A stretch of DNA of 64,000 nt. Origin: Streptomyces endocoffeicus (GTDB lineage Bacteria; Actinomycetota; Actinomycetes; Streptomycetales; Streptomycetaceae). Position 1 is the first letter of the stretch, and every line of letters begins with the position of its first letter. Below the pieces are notes generated by a model, which had not been told where the DNA came from, made no database searches, and saw only the letters and a program-made list of their open reading frames with translations. Where the stretch lies: the NCBI RefSeq assembly GCF_016741935.1, contig NZ_JAERRG010000001.1, forward strand, positions 310,001-374,000, written 5' to 3'. The translations under genes were made by a program, and so were the position numbers. This document shows, one piece after another, positions 41,702 through 50,204 of this stretch.

Positions 41702-41873
41702 CCCCGGCTCCGTCCCGGGTGAGCCTGGAATTCGGTAACGTCGAGGGAGACACAGCGGACCACATTCCCGCGCCCGCCCTGCCGAATGCCATCATCACCC
41801 CGCGCCGGAATCCCCCGCGCCGCTGACCCCATCCCCTGCCATTGACCCCATTGCGTCATCCGAAAGGCACCCC

Positions 41874-42212
41874 ATGAGCCAGCCTTCCGCCGGTCCGATC
41901 GTCGAGCGGGTGGATGCCCGGCATCGGTACGAGATCCTGGTCGACGGCGAGCGCGCGGGCCTGACCGCGTACCGCGACCGCGGTGCGCAACGCGTCTTCC
42001 ACCACACGGAGGTCGGCGACGCGTTCGCCGGGCAGGGCCTGGCCGCGCTGTTGGTCCAGCGGGCACTCACCGACGTACGCGACTCCGGGAAGCGGGTCGT
42101 GCCCGTCTGCCCGTACGTGGCCAAGTTCGTCGAGAAGCATGACGAGTTCGCCGACATCACGGACCCCGTGACCCCCGATGTCCTGCGGTGGCTGGAAGCG
42201 GAGCTGGACTGA
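41874..42212 (+). CDS. GNAT-like N-acetyltransferase (YjdJ/COG2388 type)
   Basis: A 112-residue short acetyltransferase-fold protein: FHHTEVGDAFAGQGLAALLVQRAL is the acetyl-CoA pyrophosphate-binding region and VVPVCPYVAKFVEKHDEF the conserved C-terminal motif. AAAGG precedes the ATG. It stands alone between the MFS and MarR genes. The family substrate is not known. Confidence 0.85.
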   Translation: MSQPSAGPIVERVDARHRYEILVDGERAGLTAYRDRGAQRVFHHTEVGDAFAGQGLAALLVQRALTDVRDSGKRVVPVCPYVAKFVEKHDEFADITDPVTPDVLRWLEAELD

Positions 42213-42269
42213 CCGCTGAGGATCGCGGCGGGCCGGCGCCGGATCTCGCCATGGCGCGGATGGCCGTGA

Positions 42270-42737
42270 TCAGGACGGGTCCTCGTCCAGCTTCTCCACC
42301 ACACGTTCGGACACCTGCGCCAGCGTCCGCAGCTCCGCCGGCGTGATGTGGTCCAGGAACAGATCGCGGACCGCCTCGACATGACGGGGAGCGGCGGCCT
42401 CGATCATCGCGCGCCCCGCGTCCGTGATCACCACGAACGCGCCACGGCCGTCCTCGGCGCACTCATCCCGGACCACCAGCCCCCGCTTCACCATGCGTCC
42501 GATGTGATGGGACATCCGGCTCTTTTCCCATTCCAGCGCCCTGGCGAGATCCAGAATCCTGCGTCGGCCGTCCGGGGTGTCCGTCAGCTCGACCAGCACC
42601 CCGAAGTCCGCGGCCGACACATTCGACTCCGTCTGCAGCAAGCGCGACAACCGGCCCCGGAGCCTGTCGTGCAGGCGGAGGAAGCTCCGCCACGCCTGCT
42701 GCTCCTCAGGCGTCAGCCATCGCACCTCGTCCTCCAT
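42270..42737 (-). CDS. MarR-family regulator
   Basis: A 155-residue winged-helix protein (LEWEKSRMSHHIGRMVKRGLV recognition region, DGRGAFVVITDAGRAMIE wing). The ATG at 42737 has no clear ribosome binding site and lies about 20 bases from a TAGTTGACA box, so the transcript may be nearly leaderless. It is divergent from a DoxX / FMN reductase pair across a pseudogene. The likely role is sensing quinones or oxidants. Confidence 0.88.
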   Translation of the reverse strand: MEDEVRWLTPEEQQAWRSFLRLHDRLRGRLSRLLQTESNVSAADFGVLVELTDTPDGRRRILDLARALEWEKSRMSHHIGRMVKRGLVVRDECAEDGRGAFVVITDAGRAMIEAAAPRHVEAVRDLFLDHITPAELRTLAQVSERVVEKLDEDPS

Positions 42738-42754
42738 GGGAGAAAGTCTAGACG

Positions 42755-42836
42755 TAGTTGACACTTCACCGAACACCCATCGGAGCTGACCGGGCCCTGA
42801 TTTCGCACCCAGTCACCGCCTTAGTTGACATATCAA
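42755..42836. promoter_or_regulatory. two TAGTTGACA boxes, candidate MarR operators
   Basis: TAGTTGACA occurs at 42755-42763 and again at 42822-42830. The second extends to TTGACATATCAA (42825-42836), a near-palindrome of the type bound by MarR proteins. TTGACA may at the same time serve as a -35 element. Confidence 0.5.
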
Positions 42837-42837
42837 T

Positions 42838-43065
42838 GGCCGGCCGCCCGTCCGCAAGGACGAGCACGAGGCCGAAATCGAGCACGACTCCCTCTACATC
42901 ACCTCGCCCGAGACCGTCGCCCGCAGGATCGCCCGCGCCGTCGAGGCGCTCGGCGTCGGCAGGTTCGACCTCACCTACACCACGGGCGCGCGGACGGGCC
43001 GTGAACAGCGCACGGGCCACGGCCGAGCGCGCGGCTTGACCGCCTTTCCCGAACTCATCGGTTGA
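42838..43065 (+). pseudogene. C-terminal remnant of a luciferase-like (LLM) flavin monooxygenase
   Basis: The frame reads AEIEHDSLYITSPETVARRI and then EALGVGRFDLTYTTG, which matches the end of LLM-class flavin-dependent oxidoreductases. No start and no preceding domain exist. The match ends at about 42985; the frame runs on to a stop at 43065. It fuses directly to the second TTGACA box, so a deletion probably removed the gene's 5' part. Confidence 0.55.
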
Positions 43066-43167
43066 CGCGTCATCTACCTTCCTTTACTTTGGATGACAGT
43101 TCAACCATTCCTCTGTGGGCCCGCCGGAGGGGCCCACACAACCCGATCACCAGAGGGATCTGCACCT

Positions 43168-43545
43168 GTGAACGTCACCTTGTGGGTTGTCGCTGCCCTG
43201 CTCGCCCTGGTCTTCCTCGGAGCCGGCGCCGTCAAGCTCGCTCAGTCCAAGGAGAAGCTTCTGGCCAGCCCGTCCATGGGCTGGGCCGAGGACTTCTCGC
43301 CAGGGGTGATCAAGACGATCGGCCTGCTCGAGGCCCTCGGCGCGATCGGGCTGATTCTGCCCGCGGCGGTGGACATCGCCCCGGCGCTGGTCCCGCTGGC
43401 CGCCTCCGGCCTGGCACTGATCATGTTCGGCGCCGCGATCACGCACGGCAGGCGCGGCGAGGCCCAGTCGGCCGCCGTGAACACGGTGCTGCTGGCGCTG
43501 ACCGTCTTCGTGGCCTGGGGCCGATTCGGGCCCCACTCGTTCTGA
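43168..43545 (+). CDS. DoxX-family membrane protein
   Basis: A 125-residue four-helix membrane protein (helices about 2-22, 48-66, 70-90, 98-115) with the DoxX pattern VFLGAGAVKL in helix 1 and GLLEALGAIGLILP in helix 2. GAGGG precedes the GTG. It is followed 43 bp later by an FMN reductase; DoxX proteins often pair with redox enzymes against thiol or quinone stress. Confidence 0.88.
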   Translation: MNVTLWVVAALLALVFLGAGAVKLAQSKEKLLASPSMGWAEDFSPGVIKTIGLLEALGAIGLILPAAVDIAPALVPLAASGLALIMFGAAITHGRRGEAQSAAVNTVLLALTVFVAWGRFGPHSF

Positions 43546-43588
43546 CGGCAACCGCAGAAACAACCCGAAACACCGATAAGGAAACTCC

Positions 43589-44152
43589 ATGACCAGGATC
43601 GGCATCATCCTCGGCAGCACCCGCCCCAACCGCAATGGCGAGCAGGTGGCCAAGTGGGTCTACGACATCGCCTCCCGGCGCGGCGACACCGAATTCGAGC
43701 TCGTCGACCTGCGTGACTTCCCGCTGCCGCACCTGGATGAGCCGCTGCCCCCGACGATGGGCCAGTACCAGGGCGAGCACACCAAGAAGTGGGCGGAGAA
43801 GATCGGCTCCTTCGACGGGTTCGTCATCGTCACCCCGGAGTACAACCACGGCACATCCGGCGTGCTCAAGAACGCCATCGACTACCTCTACGCGGAGTGG
43901 AACAACAAGGCGGTCGGTTTCGTCTCCTACGGCGGGGTCGGCGGCGCCCGGGCCGTGGAGCATCTGCGGCTTGTCGTCGGCGAGTTGCAGATGGCCGATG
44001 TGCGCCAGCAGGTGGCGCTCTCGCTGATCACCGAGTTCGAGAACTTCAGCGTCTTCAAGCCCGGCGACCACAGCGTGGACTCGCTCAACACGCTGCTCGA
44101 CCAGGTCGTCGCCTGGAGCGGAGCCCTGGCGCCGCTTCGCGCCTCCGCCTGA
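43589..44152 (+). CDS. NAD(P)H-dependent FMN reductase / quinone reductase
   Basis: A 187-residue flavodoxin-fold enzyme. GSTRPNRNGE binds the FMN phosphate, TPEYNHGTSGVLKNAID is the conserved flavin-ring loop, and SYGGVGGARA completes the site. Such enzymes reduce quinones, chromate or azo dyes. It is probably cotranscribed with doxX and regulated by the divergent MarR protein. Confidence 0.92.
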   Translation: MTRIGIILGSTRPNRNGEQVAKWVYDIASRRGDTEFELVDLRDFPLPHLDEPLPPTMGQYQGEHTKKWAEKIGSFDGFVIVTPEYNHGTSGVLKNAIDYLYAEWNNKAVGFVSYGGVGGARAVEHLRLVVGELQMADVRQQVALSLITEFENFSVFKPGDHSVDSLNTLLDQVVAWSGALAPLRASA

Positions 44153-44167
44153 ACCACATCGGGTACA

Positions 44168-44191
44168 GCCGGACCCGTTTCCGGGTCCGGC
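44168..44191. terminator. bidirectional hairpin terminator
   Basis: A perfect 10-bp stem GCCGGACCCG / CGGGTCCGGC with loop TTTC, between the convergent FMN reductase and lipoprotein genes. Confidence 0.8.
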
Positions 44192-44263
44192 ATCCGAACA
44201 TCCAGCGACCCCCGTACGGCTCCCTGGCCTGACGACTCGTCCTGCCCGACAGCCGGCCGGTTG

Positions 44264-45046
44264 TCAGCTGCCGGTGGACCGGACGGTGCTCATGATCTTC
44301 TTGAGCTGGGCGTCCGTCAGCGCGTTCGGAACTCCTTGGTCCGCGTAGATCACCCAGCCGTGCATCGTCCCGTCGGGGAGCTTCTGCGCGATGCTGTGCA
44401 CGACGGCCTTCGGCGGAACGCAGGGGCTCGAGCGGTTGGTGACGGTGACCTGGGCGGTCGCGGTGTAGCCGTCAATACCCCCGTGCTTCCACGGCTTGGC
44501 CTCGCTGACCTTGATCTTGGGCTTGTAGTCCGCACCGCCGTACGCCTCGAAGCCCCAGTTGCCCGCCCAGTTGCGGGCGTTCTCCTGGAGCGTGCCGTCC
44601 TTGCCGCCGCCCGTGGTGCCGACGGTGGCGAGCTGCCCCATCCCCGCCTGACCAAATGCCTTGGGATTGGGACTCGACGCGCAGCCGCCCTCACGGTAGT
44701 TGCCGGCCGCGGTCATGACGACGATCGGCTGGCCGTTCTTGTCCGTGTAGGAGAGGGCCGTCTCCTCGGCGAGGACCTTCCACTTGTCGGCCTTGGTGGG
44801 CACGTCGTACTGGAAGTGGTGCTTCTGCGAGGTCTGCGTCTGCCACTCCGTGAACAACGGCTTATCGCCCGAGGGACTCGCCGGGGCGGAGGACTGGGAC
44901 GACCCCGCGGAGGGCGCCTTGGACTCCGCGGCGCCGGTGTCCTTGTCCGTGCCACTGCCGGTGTCCTCGTTGCATCCGCTCAACGCGACGGCCATGCCGA
45001 TGCCGACGGCCGCGATCAGGGTCTTCTTCATCCGCCGGGACGGCAT
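44264..45046 (-). CDS. secreted lipoprotein of unknown function
   Basis: About 260 residues. The start has a short basic region, a hydrophobic stretch and the lipobox ALSGC, followed by a Ser/Ala/Pro-rich linker and a globular domain (about 55-255) containing HHFQYDVPTKADKW, GNYREGGC and HSIAQKLPDGTMHGW. The layout resembles actinobacterial lipoproteins with a LpqN/DUF-type domain but I cannot name the family. The frame is open to 45205; the ATGs at 45046 and 45031 fit the signal peptide best. Confidence 0.75.
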   Translation of the reverse strand: MPSRRMKKTLIAAVGIGMAVALSGCNEDTGSGTDKDTGAAESKAPSAGSSQSSAPASPSGDKPLFTEWQTQTSQKHHFQYDVPTKADKWKVLAEETALSYTDKNGQPIVVMTAAGNYREGGCASSPNPKAFGQAGMGQLATVGTTGGGKDGTLQENARNWAGNWGFEAYGGADYKPKIKVSEAKPWKHGGIDGYTATAQVTVTNRSSPCVPPKAVVHSIAQKLPDGTMHGWVIYADQGVPNALTDAQLKKIMSTVRSTGS

Positions 45047-45211
45047 CGAGGTGGACTTCGGGTACTGAGCAGAGGTGCACCGTGGGTGCTGTGCGAGGTT
45101 CTTGAAGATCTTTGACTGAGACATGATCGGCACTCTAGGCGAGCCGCGTCGCCACGGATCCCCAGGTGGGCGCCCCACCGCAAGACGGATACCCACTCGT
45201 GACACATCACA

Positions 45212-45901
45212 TCAAGCTGATACGCGCGGCGCCTCGTAGGGAACGCCGACCTTGGCGGCCAGGCCGGAGATCATCAGCTCCAGGCCGTACTGGAACTCCG
45301 CGTCGTGATCGCTGTCGGCCAGATAGGGCGCGGTCGCGGTCAGAATCGGGTCGCCGGAGGCCGCGATGGCTTCGATGCGCTGCTGGACCTGGTCACTGTC
45401 CATGGCGCCCAGATAGATGGCGTAACCCAGTTCGCGCATGATCGAGCCGACCATGAAGGCCGTGTAGCCGCGCAGGACGTGGACCATCTCCTCGGGGGCG
45501 AGGCGGAGTTCGTCGAGGCAGGCCAGCGTGGAGCGCATGGCCTCCAGGGCGGCGGGTGACTGCGTGGGCCGGGTCAGCACCAGGGGGAACGCCTTCGGAT
45601 GCCGCTTGGCGGCGGCGCGGAAGGCGGCGGCGTGCGCCCGGATCCGCTGCTGCCAGGTTCCGCCCTCCTCCTCGGGAAAGGCGATACCGGCCAGCAGCGC
45701 TTCGGCGACGCCGTCGAGAAGGGCCTCCTTGTTCGGTACGTGGTTGTAGAGCGACATGTTCTCGATGTCGAGCTCCGTGGCCAGTTTGCGCAGGGAGAAG
45801 GCGTCGGGCCCATCACGGTCGATCATCGTCACCGCTGCCGCGATCACCTTTTCGCGGGTCAGGCCGACCCGCCTGCCACGGCCGGTTCCTCGCGCCGTCA
45901 T
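45212..45901 (-). CDS. TetR-family regulator (TetR_C_1 type)
   Basis: A 229-residue repressor: helix-turn-helix at about residues 15-60 (AVTMIDRDGPDAFSLRKLATEL, then SLYNHVPNKEALLDGV) and a C-terminal domain like that of the tetracycline repressor. It is divergent from a three-gene MBL/SnoaL/MBL operon, and two related 15-bp palindromes lie between (45923-45972), so it very likely represses that operon and itself. Confidence 0.9.
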   Translation of the reverse strand: MTARGTGRGRRVGLTREKVIAAAVTMIDRDGPDAFSLRKLATELDIENMSLYNHVPNKEALLDGVAEALLAGIAFPEEEGGTWQQRIRAHAAAFRAAAKRHPKAFPLVLTRPTQSPAALEAMRSTLACLDELRLAPEEMVHVLRGYTAFMVGSIMRELGYAIYLGAMDSDQVQQRIEAIAASGDPILTATAPYLADSDHDAEFQYGLELMISGLAAKVGVPYEAPRVSA

Positions 45902-45922
45902 GCGTCCCCCTCCCTTGACATC

Positions 45923-45972
45923 ACTTACGCCGCAAGTCTAGCGTTCCGGCGCACAAGACTTGCAGTGCAAGT
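45923..45972. promoter_or_regulatory. paired TetR operators
   Basis: Site 1, ACTTACGCCGCAAGT (45923-45937), is an imperfect palindrome. Site 2, ACTTGCAGTGCAAGT (45958-45972), is a perfect odd-centred palindrome. Their shared pattern is ACTTRCR-N-YGYAAGT with centres 35 bp apart. They span the divergent promoter region. Confidence 0.75.
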
Positions 45973-46030
45973 GTCACTGTGGGCGATCGCACTGGGTTCA
46001 CGAGCTGACCAGGGAAGAAGGACTCGATCG

Positions 46031-47134
46031 ATGGAACTCGCCTGGCAGGACACCGACGTCCTCGACATGCCCACGCTCGGCACCCCGATCACCACCCTCG
46101 GCGGCCTCGCGGACATACCCGGCGGCTACGGCGCACAGCTCGGGTGGGCCCGCAGGCGAGCGGAGGAGCTGCGTACCGAATTCGCGGCGACCGGTACCCC
46201 GGACACCGTCACCACCTGCGACCTGGTGACCCTGCCCTATCCGACGAGATTCGGCCTCTTCCGCGCCTCCCGGGCCATCGCCCCGTTCCTCGCCATCACC
46301 AACCGCATGCTCGTCATCCGCTGGACCGAGAGCGACGGACGGCGGCGGGTGCTCCTGTTCGAGCCGAGCGATGTCCAACTCGGCCGCAACACCCCGTACT
46401 TCGCCGCGCTGGCCCGCCGCACACCCGGCCCGGTGCGATCCCTGATGGTCACCGAACACGGCACCGTCCTCGGGCATCTGGCCCGGCTCGGCATCGCGCC
46501 CGAGGACGTCGACTATCTCCTCTTCGACCATCTGCACACCCAGGACCTGCGCCGGTGGATCGGCACCAGCACACCCCAGCCGGACTTCGGCGACGGTCCG
46601 GTCGAGCCCGCGTTCCCCCGCGCCAAGGTGATCGTGCAACGGCATGAACTGCTGGCCATGTCCGAGCTCCACCCGCTTCAGCGGCCCTGGTACCAGCCCG
46701 AGGCCTATCGGGATGTCCGGCCCGAGGCCTTTCTCGCCGTCGACGGCTCGCTGCTCCTCGGCCCCGGTGTCGCGGTCATCTCCACCCCCGGCCATGTGCT
46801 GGGCAACCAGACCCTCCTGCTGAACACCTCCAGCGGCATCTGGGCGTCGAGTGAGAACGCCATCGCCGCCGAATGCCTGACCCCCGAGCACTCCCGCATG
46901 CCCGGCATCGCCCGCTGGGCTCGCGCCTGGCAGCAGGAGGTCGTACTGAACGCCAACACCATCGAGACGACGGCCGAGCAGTACAACTCGCTCATCATCG
47001 AGAAGACGCTCGTCGACCGCGCCCAGGCCGACCCCCGCTTCCTGCAGTTCTTCCCCTCCAGCGAGCTGACCGCCGCCTGGACCAACCCCGGCACCGGCCC
47101 CACCTTCACCCACAAGGCAGTGACCCACCGATGA
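46031..47134 (+). CDS. MBL-fold metallohydrolase-like protein
   Basis: A 367-residue protein with a metallo-beta-lactamase pattern: LLFDHLHTQDLRR (H-x-H-x-x-D) in the middle and ISTPGHVLGNQTLLL (the TPGH motif) later. The long N-terminal region (about 1-170) and the histidine spacing differ from typical hydrolases, so the catalytic role is open. The ATG follows GAAGGA. It is the first gene of a tightly coupled three-gene operon; ATGA overlaps the next gene. Confidence 0.75.
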   Translation: MELAWQDTDVLDMPTLGTPITTLGGLADIPGGYGAQLGWARRRAEELRTEFAATGTPDTVTTCDLVTLPYPTRFGLFRASRAIAPFLAITNRMLVIRWTESDGRRRVLLFEPSDVQLGRNTPYFAALARRTPGPVRSLMVTEHGTVLGHLARLGIAPEDVDYLLFDHLHTQDLRRWIGTSTPQPDFGDGPVEPAFPRAKVIVQRHELLAMSELHPLQRPWYQPEAYRDVRPEAFLAVDGSLLLGPGVAVISTPGHVLGNQTLLLNTSSGIWASSENAIAAECLTPEHSRMPGIARWARAWQQEVVLNANTIETTAEQYNSLIIEKTLVDRAQADPRFLQFFPSSELTAAWTNPGTGPTFTHKAVTHR

Positions 47135-47694
47135 CGACCGTGATCAGCGACGAGATCCTCGCGTCCCGCCAGCAGCTGGTCCTGGACCACTTCCATGACG
47201 AGGTCCGCCAGGAGTGGGACGACGTCCTGGCCACCTTCCCGCATCCGCGCTACGAACTGATCCCCACCATGACGGTCCACGACGGCGGCACGGCCGTACG
47301 CGGCTACTACCGCGACAGCCGCCGCGCCTTCCCCGACCAGAACCACGAGATCATCGCCCTGCGCCACAGCGGCGACGCCGTGATCGTCGAATTCTGGCTG
47401 CTGGGCACCCACCTCGGCCCGCTGGGCGCGATCCCGCCCACCGGAAACCGCTTCCGTGTCCGCATGACCGCGTACTTCATCTTCGACGACGACGGAAACG
47501 GCGGCGAGAGCCTCGTCTGCGAGCGGATCTACTTCGACAGCCTCACGCTGCTGAAACAGCTGATCGGCGGCCTGAACCTGCGCGATCCGCGCAACTGGCC
47601 GCTGGCCGTTCGCTGTCTGCGCGGACTCCTCAAGGAAGCCGGCGGCGCCCCGGACCCGGCCCTCGTCAACACGCCGAAGGCGGACCTGTCGTGA
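47131..47694 (+). CDS. SnoaL-like / NTF2-fold protein
   Basis: A 187-residue protein of the cone-shaped NTF2 fold ([52 protein letters not shown]). Relatives act as polyketide cyclases or small-molecule hydrolases/isomerases, or bind ligands without catalysis. It overlaps both neighbours by 4 bp (ATGA and GTGA), so it functions with the two MBL-fold proteins around it. Confidence 0.82.
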   Translation: MTTVISDEILASRQQLVLDHFHDEVRQEWDDVLATFPHPRYELIPTMTVHDGGTAVRGYYRDSRRAFPDQNHEIIALRHSGDAVIVEFWLLGTHLGPLGAIPPTGNRFRVRMTAYFIFDDDGNGGESLVCERIYFDSLTLLKQLIGGLNLRDPRNWPLAVRCLRGLLKEAGGAPDPALVNTPKADLS

Positions 47695-48479
47695 AGGTCC
47701 ACCACCTCAACTGCGGCACCATGCACCTGCGCGGCGGACCGCGGCTGGTCTGCCACGTCCTCCTCCTCGAGACGGACGCACAGGGGCTTGTGCTCGTCGA
47801 CTCCGGCTTCGGCCTCCTGGACATCGCCACCCACGGCCGCCGTGTGGGCCCGGCCCGCCACTACGTCAAACCGGCCCTGGACCCCGAGGAAACCGCCGCC
47901 CGCCAGGTCGAGCGGCTCGGCTTCCGCCGCGACGACGTCCGCCACATCGTCCTCACCCACTTCGACGCCGACCACATCGGCGGCCTCGCCGACTTTCCGC
48001 ACGCCACCGTCCACATCACCGCGGCCGAGGCACACGGCGCGATCCACGCCCCCTCCTGGCGGGAACGTCTCCGCTTCCGCCCCGCCCAGTGGGCCCACGG
48101 CCCGAGCGTCGTCGAACACCGCCCGGACGGCGAGGCGTGGCGCGGGTTCGCGGCCGCCAAGGAGCTCGACTCCGTCGCGCCCGGCATCGTCCTGGTCTCC
48201 CTCCCCGGCCACACCCGCGGCCACGCCTGCGTCGCGGTCGACACCGGCACCCGCTGGATCCTGCACGCCGGCGACGCCTTCTACCACCCCGGCACTCTCG
48301 ACGGCCGTGCCCCCGTGCCCGTGGCCCTCCGCGCCATGGAGGCGGCCGTCGCGTACGACCTGAAACAGGTCCGCGCCAACCACGCCCGCCTCGGTGAGCT
48401 GCACCGGCGCGCGGAACCCGACCTGACGATCATCTGCGCCCACGACCCGGGCCTGTACGAGCGGATGCGGGGCGGCTGA
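47691..48479 (+). CDS. MBL-fold metallohydrolase (lactonase-like)
   Basis: A 262-residue enzyme with the complete motif [10 protein letters not shown] (HxDxDH), [12 protein letters not shown] and HAGDAFY, as in N-acyl-homoserine lactonases and related hydrolases. The GTG start overlaps the SnoaL-like stop. Together the operon could open and transform a lactone or ester substrate; the actual compound is unknown. Confidence 0.88.
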   Translation: MKVHHLNCGTMHLRGGPRLVCHVLLLETDAQGLVLVDSGFGLLDIATHGRRVGPARHYVKPALDPEETAARQVERLGFRRDDVRHIVLTHFDADHIGGLADFPHATVHITAAEAHGAIHAPSWRERLRFRPAQWAHGPSVVEHRPDGEAWRGFAAAKELDSVAPGIVLVSLPGHTRGHACVAVDTGTRWILHAGDAFYHPGTLDGRAPVPVALRAMEAAVAYDLKQVRANHARLGELHRRAEPDLTIICAHDPGLYERMRGG

Positions 48480-48486
48480 GGGAAGA

Positions 48487-48513
48487 GCCCGGGTGCGCCG
48501 ACCGCACCCGGGC
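48487..48513. terminator. hairpin terminator after the MBL operon
   Basis: A perfect 11-bp stem GCCCGGGTGCG / CGCACCCGGGC with a 5-base loop, eight bases after the operon stop and before the convergent SDR gene. Confidence 0.8.
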
Positions 48514-48550
48514 CGAACGGCTGCCACCAGGGCCACCTCGGCTACCAGGG

Positions 48551-49243
48551 CTACCAGGGCACGGGCTGGTCCTGGTGGTTGAGGAATCGCAGGCCCGGTT
48601 CGCCGCTGTGGCGGTCGATCGTGTCCACCACGCCCGGGATGGACTGATCGATGGTCAGCGGTGCGTGCGGTCCGCCGAGTTCGGTGCGGACGTGGCCGGG
48701 GCACATGAGCAGCAGCGTGTGCGCGGCCTCGGCGTACCGGGCGGCGTAGCTGCGCATCAGCTGGTTCAGCGCGGACTTGCTGGCGCGGTAGACGTCCTGG
48801 CCGCCCTTGGTGTTCAGGCCGAGACTGCCCTGGCGCGAGGACATGACGCCGATGGTCCCGGTCGGGGCGACCAGCGAGCGGAGGGACTCGACCACACGCA
48901 TCGGGCTGAGCGCGTTCGTGACCATGACCTCGGTGAACATCTCCGTCGGAACGTCGCCGATCGGAATGTTGCCCCTGGTGATGGCGGCGTTGACGAACAG
49001 CAGGTCGAGCGTGTGCTCCGCCAGGCGCTCGCGCAGCGCGGCGACCTCGTCCGATTTTGTCATGTCCATCGACTCGACCGTGACCCGGCCGCCGGACGCC
49101 TCGGCCAGGTCGTGGAGGCCGGTGCGCCGCTCGCCCCGGACCGTACCGATGACGTTCCAGCCGCGCCGGGCGTACTCGGTGGCGAGGCCGAGGCCAAGGG
49201 TGCGGGACGCGCCGATGATGAGAGCGGTCTTGGGAGTGTTCAT
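48551..49243 (-). CDS. short-chain dehydrogenase/reductase
   Basis: A 230-residue SDR: cofactor motif GASRTLGLGLA, NAA motif LLFVNAAITRG, and catalytic YRASK (Tyr-x-x-x-Lys) with a serine in VMSSRQGS. The Rossmann start suggests NADP(H). The ATG overlaps the stop of the NmrA-like gene (ATGA); a longer uninterrupted frame covers both genes but is out of frame with the upstream protein. Confidence 0.9.
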   Translation of the reverse strand: MNTPKTALIIGASRTLGLGLATEYARRGWNVIGTVRGERRTGLHDLAEASGGRVTVESMDMTKSDEVAALRERLAEHTLDLLFVNAAITRGNIPIGDVPTEMFTEVMVTNALSPMRVVESLRSLVAPTGTIGVMSSRQGSLGLNTKGGQDVYRASKSALNQLMRSYAARYAEAAHTLLLMCPGHVRTELGGPHAPLTIDQSIPGVVDTIDRHSGEPGLRFLNHQDQPVPW

Positions 49244-50136
49244 GCCTGGACCGCCGGCTTGAGGACCTCTTCGCACCACTGGCGGAAGGTCGTCGGACTG
49301 GCGGTCTCGGGGGTGCGCGGCACGCCCCCGTCGATGCCGTCGTCCTTGGATCGCATCATGTCGACGTAGCCCTGCACGATGGCGTCGCCGACGCCGCGCC
49401 CGGTGAACGCGGCGCGGAGGTCCTCCAGCGACTGCCGCCGGTAGCGGATCGGACGGCCGAGCACCTCGGACATGACGCGCGCCATGTCGTTCGCCGAAAG
49501 GTCCTCGGGGCCCAGCACCGGGACCTCGCCCGTCCCCGTCCACGAGCGGTCGAGCAGCAGGCCGGCGGCGGCCGCGGCGATGTCTCCGGTGGCGGCCGTC
49601 GGTGCCGTGCGGTCGGCGGCGGCGGTGTCGGTGAACACGCCGTCGTCGCGGATCGAGGCCACCTGCCGCAGCAGGTTGTCCATGAAGCTGGGGCAGGCGA
49701 GCGCCCGGTAGGCCACGCCGGTGCCCGCGATGAGGTCGTCCATGGCCAGCGACGCCGTCACATGCCCGGCGCGGCCGGCGGCGGGAGTGCCGCGGCCGAG
49801 CGCCGAGACGCCGACGACATGTCCGACCCCGTGGGCCGTGAACGCCTTCGCGGCGGCGCGGGTGAACCCGGAGTAGGCGGCGTCCAGACTCGGCGCCCGC
49901 GGGTGCGGCGGGACCAGCCAGAAGACGGCGTCCGCGCCGGCGAAGGCCCGGTCGACGACCTCGGCGTCGCCGTGCGAGCCGGTGACGACGTCGACGCGGG
50001 CGCGGACGGCGTCGGGGAGTTTCCCCGGGTCGCGCACGATGACACGCAGTTCTTCGCCGCGCTCGGGGGCCTCGTTGAGCAGGATTCCCATGACCCGGCT
50101 GCCGATCTGGCCGGTGGGAGCGGTAATGACGATCAT
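49240..50136 (-). CDS. NmrA/NAD(P)H-binding family protein
   Basis: A 298-residue atypical SDR with the N-terminal motif ITAPTGQIGSRVM, VGVSALGRGT and a C-terminal substrate domain. The family includes quinone oxidoreductases and redox sensors such as NmrA and QorB. It is divergent from a LysR gene 68 bp away and coupled to the SDR gene. Confidence 0.88.
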   Translation of the reverse strand: MIVITAPTGQIGSRVMGILLNEAPERGEELRVIVRDPGKLPDAVRARVDVVTGSHGDAEVVDRAFAGADAVFWLVPPHPRAPSLDAAYSGFTRAAAKAFTAHGVGHVVGVSALGRGTPAAGRAGHVTASLAMDDLIAGTGVAYRALACPSFMDNLLRQVASIRDDGVFTDTAAADRTAPTAATGDIAAAAAGLLLDRSWTGTGEVPVLGPEDLSANDMARVMSEVLGRPIRYRRQSLEDLRAAFTGRGVGDAIVQGYVDMMRSKDDGIDGGVPRTPETASPTTFRQWCEEVLKPAVQA

Positions 50137-50204
50137 GTTGTGAGTCTCGGGGCGGGCGCCCTGTAGCGTCCAATACCTTTCCCGGCGATTGATACCTTGA
50201 GGGC

